This document shows, piece by piece, positions 59,863 to 64,000 of a DNA stretch of 64,000 nt (the stretch's first letter is position 1; every line of letters begins with the position of its first letter). Made by a program: the position numbers and the translations under genes. Under the pieces are notes generated by a model. It worked only from the letters and a program-made list of their open reading frames with translations, ran no database searches and was not told the DNA's origin. Source of the DNA: Bacillota bacterium (GTDB lineage Bacteria > Bacillota > Clostridia > Lachnospirales > Lachnospiraceae); contig JAEXOU010000014.1 in assembly GCA_023439125.1 (NCBI GenBank), positions 1 through 64,000 on the forward strand, given 5' to 3'.

Positions 59863-60747
59863 ATGTTTTGTCGAAGTTTCGGTAATTATCTGCTAGGTAA
59901 AAAAATTATTACAGAGCAGCAGTTAGAAGAAATTCTAGAATATCGTAAAAATAACCGAGTGAAATTGGGATTAATTGCAGTTGAACAAAAACTGCTAACG
60001 CCTGCGAAAGCAGATGAGGTAAATCGTTTACAGATGAAAATGGATAAACGATTTGGAGATATCGCAGTGGAGAAGGGATATCTAAAAGAAAGTGATGTAT
60101 CAAAGTTATTGAGTCTACAAGGAAATCCTTATTTAATGTTTGTTCAGGCAGCAAATGAGAATAGTATTTTGTCGAAAGAAAAAATAGATGCTTGTTTGCT
60201 AAACTTCCAAAAAGAAAATGAGCTTTCAGATGCTGTCATGGAAGATCTTAAAAATGGGGATGTTGACCAAGTAGTTAAGTCTATTGTCAAGGTTGAGGAA
60301 CCATATAATATATTGATTACATTAGCACTTAAGAATATTATTAGATTTGCTAGTTCTGATCTTTCCGTTGGAGCATTGACTAAGGTAAAAGAAGTAAAGG
60401 CAAATCACATTGCGTTACAAGCTATAGAAGGTGATTTTACAACATTAATGGCATTTGTATGTGATGATAATGAATTACTTGAAATAGCATCTCCTTTTGC
60501 AAAAGAGAATTTTGCTAATGTTGATGCAGATGCATTAGATGCGATTTGTGAATTCATTAATTGTACGAATGGTTTGTTTGCAAGTAAATTGAGCCAAGAT
60601 AATGTAGAATTGGACATGTTACCACCACAGTTTTTTGAAACATCGACTTTATATACGGAGAATGAGTTCTATGTACTTCCAATTCAAGTTAGTGGTCAAT
60701 GGGTGAAACTAGTATTATCCGTGAAAGCACCTTGGAGTATAAAGTAA
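59863..60747 (+). CDS. Two-domain protein: MshEN-like helical repeats and CheX-like chemotaxis domain
   Basis: A 294-residue protein with start after AGGGAG. Residues 1-110 have two GspE/MshEN-like units (LGKKIITEQQLEEILEYRKNN and FGDIAVEKGYLKESDVSKLLSLQ), a fold that can bind c-di-GMP in related proteins. Residues about 145-290 resemble CheX/CheC, with the phosphatase motif E230-F-I-N233. It lies 21 bp upstream of a CheY-like receiver, its likely phosphatase substrate or partner. Could link c-di-GMP or pilus signals to a receiver. The EAL protein at 49755 may share that signal. Confidence 0.78.
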   Translation: MFCRSFGNYLLGKKIITEQQLEEILEYRKNNRVKLGLIAVEQKLLTPAKADEVNRLQMKMDKRFGDIAVEKGYLKESDVSKLLSLQGNPYLMFVQAANENSILSKEKIDACLLNFQKENELSDAVMEDLKNGDVDQVVKSIVKVEEPYNILITLALKNIIRFASSDLSVGALTKVKEVKANHIALQAIEGDFTTLMAFVCDDNELLEIASPFAKENFANVDADALDAICEFINCTNGLFASKLSQDNVELDMLPPQFFETSTLYTENEFYVLPIQVSGQWVKLVLSVKAPWSIK

Positions 60748-60768
60748 ATTAATGTGGAGGAGAATAGT

Positions 60769-61128
60769 ATGGGAACAGTATTAATCGTAGACGATTCCAG
60801 AACATCCAGAAAGATATTAGAGTCAATTTTAATCGAAGGTGGATTAACTGTTGTAGGTCAGGCAGAGGATGGAAGTAAAGGTGTTGCTATGTATAAGGAG
60901 TTAAAGCCTGATGTAGTAACAATGGATATTACTATGCCTGTAATGGATGGTGTGGAGGCATTAAAGCTAATAAAAGAATTTGATCCAAAAGCAAGAGTTG
61001 TCATGGTAACAGCTGCTGGTCAAAAGAGTAAGATTATTGATGCGCTAAAATTAGGTGTTGATGATTTCTTAACAAAACCTTATGAACCAGAAGAAATCAT
61101 TTCAACGATTACAAAGATTGTAAAGTAA
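60769..61128 (+). CDS. CheY-like single-domain response regulator
   Basis: A 119-residue receiver domain with no output domain. ATG at 60769 has GGAGGAG upstream and begins MGTVLIVDDSRTSRK. The acidic pocket is D8, D9; the phosphorylation site is D53 (TMDITMP); T81 and K103 (FLTKPYEP) complete the site. It forms an operon with the CheX-like gene. No kinase gene is nearby. Confidence 0.94.
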   Translation: MGTVLIVDDSRTSRKILESILIEGGLTVVGQAEDGSKGVAMYKELKPDVVTMDITMPVMDGVEALKLIKEFDPKARVVMVTAAGQKSKIIDALKLGVDDFLTKPYEPEEIISTITKIVK

Positions 61129-61146
61129 AAAAGTACATATAAGAAT

Positions 61147-61187
61147 AACAAGAGAAAGCAGCCAATGAAGTGCTGCTTTCTCTTGTT
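61147..61187 (+). terminator. Terminator of the CheX/CheY-like operon
   Basis: AACAAGAGAAAGCAGC pairs perfectly with GCTGCTTTCTCTTGTT around nine bases. Confidence 0.92.
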
Positions 61188-61233
61188 GTGCTTACTTGTA
61201 TTCTATCGTGATTTGCAAAGTAAAACACTTATT

Positions 61234-61842
61234 TCATGGATATAAGCAAAATTCAGTACCATACATTAAACCTATGATCATAACAGTAAAGTAACGAAGT
61301 AAAGAACGCTTTTTATCTTCTATTGGACATGATAGTTTAGCAATATAGACGACTGTTGAGACAAACGAATGAACCATAGATTGGTTAAAAATAGGATCCG
61401 GATCTAATTGTAGGTGGTCTTCTAAATGCTCAAAGATACATTTTAGGATATCATATTTTAAATGTTCAAATTTTGTACCTTCGCAACCCTCTAATAGAAT
61501 GATTACGATATCACTTAGTAAATAGTCAAAATCAATCACTTGTGGAAGAATCAACTGAATCATCGACTTAAGCTCTGTGATTGAGATACTGTCAGTTGTT
61601 AATCCATCAAAATCGAAGTTATCATGAGAAGTAACAAAGCCAGTTAGGATTTCAGGAGTATCTTTAATCAGAGCCTCTAATATAGATTCTTTACTCGAAA
61701 AATAATGATATAAATTTCCGATTGTAGTATTTGCTTTTTTCGCAATTGTTCTTAACGAGGCACTTTTATAGCCATGACGCATAAATTCATGTTCTGCCGC
61801 ATGTAAAATATCAAGTTTCAGTTCTTCTTTTGGTACCTGCAT
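61234..61842 (-). CDS. TetR family transcriptional regulator
   Basis: A 202-residue repressor-type protein. Residues 8-55 form the TetR HTH (ILHAAEHEFMRHGYKSASLRTIAKKANTTIGNLYHYFSSKESIL). The rest is the helical ligand domain, with a membrane-like tail (VMIIGLMYGTEFCLYP). The start is 15 bp after the stop codon of the FtsX-type permease on the same strand, so it is the last gene of that operon and probably controls it. Confidence 0.92.
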   Translation of the reverse strand: MQVPKEELKLDILHAAEHEFMRHGYKSASLRTIAKKANTTIGNLYHYFSSKESILEALIKDTPEILTGFVTSHDNFDFDGLTTDSISITELKSMIQLILPQVIDFDYLLSDIVIILLEGCEGTKFEHLKYDILKCIFEHLEDHLQLDPDPIFNQSMVHSFVSTVVYIAKLSCPIEDKKRSLLRYFTVMIIGLMYGTEFCLYP

Positions 61843-61857
61843 TGTGTTATCCTTTCT

Positions 61858-64000
61858 TTATTCTGTGGATTTTAGTGCACTTACCATGTCTACTCTCTTT
61901 AGCTTTCTACTCATCAATCGATTCACTCCTGTCGATAGTAGGAATACACCAATCGAGCTCAATATGTAAGAAACAGGTGTTATTACTAAAGTTAAATCAT
62001 AGTTTTCACCCATAAATTGTAACATAGAATTTAAGATAATGAAACCACTTGGAATACCTAATATTACCCCAATTGTTGTGAGCCAGATATTTTGCTTTTG
62101 CAGTAAGGTTGTAAGACGTTTGTATTGAAAGCCTAGCACTTTTAATGTTGCAAGTTCACGTTCTTTTTCAAAGAAACTTAAAACTCCAAGATTATAAAGA
62201 ACAACAATGCTCAAGGTGGCGGCAGCAGCAATCATAATCGCAATCAATATATTCATTATGGATAGAAGTTCATCAATTGTATGAATCAAATCTTCCTTTG
62301 TCTGGATTGTAAGAAAATCCTGTTGGAGTGATATATTTATTTCATCTGTAACAAAACTAGTTGGTTGAAATATTTGATTTAGTGATTCATAATAGCTTGT
62401 CGATGCAAATAATCCTTGACCAACCGGTGTTTTAATGATACACGAAACCTTACCATTGATTGCTTCATCTGAACCATATGGATAGACAATAATATCATCA
62501 CCAGCAAAAAGATTTAGTTTTTCAGAGATTGCTTCTGAAAGAAGAAAACCATCACTTGGTAATTCTACTTGTTTATTATCTTTATCTTTATATTTTAAGT
62601 AATTTCCCGGTGAGATAACCGTCAGATTAATCAATTCTATTTCATCGTTATTATGAACTTCGACGACTCCTTCTGCAAGAAATTGCTTTTTATCATCTTC
62701 CTCAAGTGTCTTTCGTACTTCAGGAGGAAGAGACTCGCTTAAGGTTACTTTTGTTTCATAATCATTTAATTCATAATAACTCGTATGGATCAGTTCATCC
62801 ATAGTATCTTTCATTCCAAGTGCACATAGAACCAGTGTCATAGAACCAGCGATACCAAATATTGTGATAAAGGTGCGCAGGATATTTCGCTTACAATCTC
62901 TAAGATTCCATTGAACATCAAAGGAACGTTTTTTCCACCACATACTTTTTTCTAAGCTTGTTATTTTACTTGTTTTGCCTACTTTAGGACGAAGAATATT
63001 TGCAGAGGATCCCTCTAATTGTTTCTTGCAGGCCCAGAATCCACAAAAGGCACAACATAGAACACAAAAAGAGACTACTACAAAAACATAAGGTTCAGTT
63101 TCTTTTTTCCATTCTGGTAGGATATACATCGTTCGTTGAAAGGAATAAATGATCTCTGGTAAAGCCAAAAGACCTATGATACTTCCTAAAATACTACCAA
63201 TTAAGCTTAAGAAGAAACCAAAAGCAGAATAGTGAAAAAGAATCTTACGATTGGAAAATCCAAGGGCTTTCAAGATACCAATCTGCATTCGCTGCTTTAC
63301 TGTAATTCTTGTCATTGTTGTTAATATTGTTAAGATAGCGACTAATAGAAATATAAGTGGAAAGATTGTTTGAATGGATTTCATTTGTTCAACTTCATTC
63401 GCAAATTGATTTACACTTAAGTAGTCATTTTGCATGATTATTATGTACTTCGTATCTAGCTTGCATTTTTCTAATACTAAAGTAAGCTCGGTTTTGTTTA
63501 AGTCAGTTTCTAATAGAATCTGATTATATGGTAGAGCAGGTAATAAGGTAAATTCCTCCGCAGACATAAAGCAGAAACCGTAAGTATTATGATTTGGCAA
63601 TGCTTCTGACTCATCTTTAATCGCAAATACATACTCGGGATGCATAACAAGACCTTTAATTTCTTTTGTTTCTGAGAAACCTTCATAAGTATAAGTAATT
63701 TGATCTCCAACATGTAAGTTATGAAAATTGGCAAAGGTACTGTCTAACCATAGACCACTGGCACCGTTCACATAATGTTCTCCATCAATTAATTCCATGG
63801 ATGAAATGTTATTCTTATCTATGTAGTTCAATTGTAAGGTAGCATTGGAATTGCCATCTTCGGATGGGTATTCAGTAGAAACGTTAAATTGAAAACGTAA
63901 CTCTGCGTCTATAATTCCAGGCTGTGATTTAATTATTGTAAGATCTTTTTCCGTAAAGTTTCCATAGATTGTGGCATCTGAGAGGTTGTTATTGGAATAG
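61858..64000 (-). CDS. FtsX-family ABC transporter permease (5' end outside window)
   Basis: At least 714 residues; the frame is open to the window end, so the TTG at 63831 is not the real start. Two FtsX domains are visible. The first is at about 63400-63100 (FPLIFLLVAILTILTTMTRITVKQR, then GILKALGFSNRKILFHY). The second is at about 62250-61870 (MNILIAIMIAAAATLSIVVLYNLGVLSFFEKERELATLKVLGF). Large extracytoplasmic segments lie between. This layout fits large single-subunit exporters of the MacB/LolE class that partner an ATPase, perhaps encoded upstream beyond the window. TetR follows directly. Confidence 0.9.
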   Translation of the reverse strand, partial: YSNNNLSDATIYGNFTEKDLTIIKSQPGIIDAELRFQFNVSTEYPSEDGNSNATLQLNYIDKNNISSMELIDGEHYVNGASGLWLDSTFANFHNLHVGDQITYTYEGFSETKEIKGLVMHPEYVFAIKDESEALPNHNTYGFCFMSAEEFTLLPALPYNQILLETDLNKTELTLVLEKCKLDTKYIIIMQNDYLSVNQFANEVEQMKSIQTIFPLIFLLVAILTILTTMTRITVKQRMQIGILKALGFSNRKILFHYSAFGFFLSLIGSILGSIIGLLALPEIIYSFQRTMYILPEWKKETEPYVFVVVSFCVLCCAFCGFWACKKQLEGSSANILRPKVGKTSKITSLEKSMWWKKRSFDVQWNLRDCKRNILRTFITIFGIAGSMTLVLCALGMKDTMDELIHTSYYELNDYETKVTLSESLPPEVRKTLEEDDKKQFLAEGVVEVHNNDEIELINLTVISPGNYLKYKDKDNKQVELPSDGFLLSEAISEKLNLFAGDDIIVYPYGSDEAINGKVSCIIKTPVGQGLFASTSYYESLNQIFQPTSFVTDEINISLQQDFLTIQTKEDLIHTIDELLSIMNILIAIMIAAAATLSIVVLYNLGVLSFFEKERELATLKVLGFQYKRLTTLLQKQNIWLTTIGVILGIPSGFIILNSMLQFMGENYDLTLVITPVSYILSSIGVFLLSTGVNRLMSRKLKRVDMVSALKSTE

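Noticed and set aside
63831..63833. TTG at 63831 as start of the FtsX-type permease
   Set aside because: The same frame stays open with protein-like sequence to the window end, so the gene is cut by the window.

Overview
The window looks like chromosomal DNA of a low-GC, spore-forming, plant-polysaccharide-degrading Clostridia member of the Lachnospiraceae, most like Lachnoclostridium (Clostridium) phytofermentans. That placement is inference. It rests on the AT-rich codon use, strong AGGAGG-type ribosome sites, CotF-type coat proteins, a DUF4317 protein, large secreted Big2/CBM glycan enzymes, T-box and lysine riboswitch control, and a possible ferredoxin-type flavin thioredoxin reductase. 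I see no prophage, insertion sequence with a transposase, CRISPR array or rRNA.

Positions 1-18,500 are a glycan-use region. An AraC regulator is divergent from a 1640-residue secreted GH16 beta-glucanase with seven C-terminal carbohydrate-binding-like modules. A sugar-type oxidoreductase with a divergent WYL regulator and an AraC/GyrI regulator follow. Next come a 1570-residue secreted double CE1 esterase and a cytoplasmic GH67 alpha-glucuronidase. The esterase and glucuronidase suggest glucuronoxylan use: ester groups removed outside, glucuronic acid removed from imported oligomers inside.

Positions 18,500-30,900 are mixed: a ferritin-like Cys-rich protein, a 27-residue small ORF, an amino-acid permease, a thioredoxin-reductase-like flavoprotein with SelO, two CotF proteins, DUF4317, tRNA-Arg(UCU), a MerR regulator, a BtrH-type protein, a PfkB kinase and a radical SAM protein. 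Positions 30,900-38,300 are export systems: two ABC half-exporters, an ABC-2 set of two permeases and an ATPase, and a SPASM-type radical SAM protein. Positions 38,400-52,100 hold a zinc-ribbon membrane protein, YqeY, glycerate kinase with a GntP permease, FSA-type aldolase, a lysine-riboswitch-controlled NhaC-family transporter, a frameshifted DUF326 gene, fruK, a U32-peptidase pair and an EAL protein. Positions 52,100-64,000 hold T-box-controlled serS, a second ABC-2 operon behind a leader-peptide attenuator, two methyltransferases (one fused to a pyrophosphatase-like domain), NudC, a CheX-like/CheY-like pair, TetR and an FtsX-type permease cut by the window end.

The least explained content lies between genes. 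One family (R1) is a roughly 200 bp long-palindrome element with 12 bp terminal repeats, present at five places. Its arms change in compensating pairs between copies. A second family (R2) has a conserved core of about 60 bp at three places, each time inside a different 23-35 bp palindrome just after a gene's stop codon, as if it had entered the loop of a terminator hairpin. A third strong candidate is the attenuator at 53,679-53,920: a consensus promoter, a 17-codon leader ORF, and mutually exclusive hairpins ending in a terminator before an ABC-2 transporter operon.
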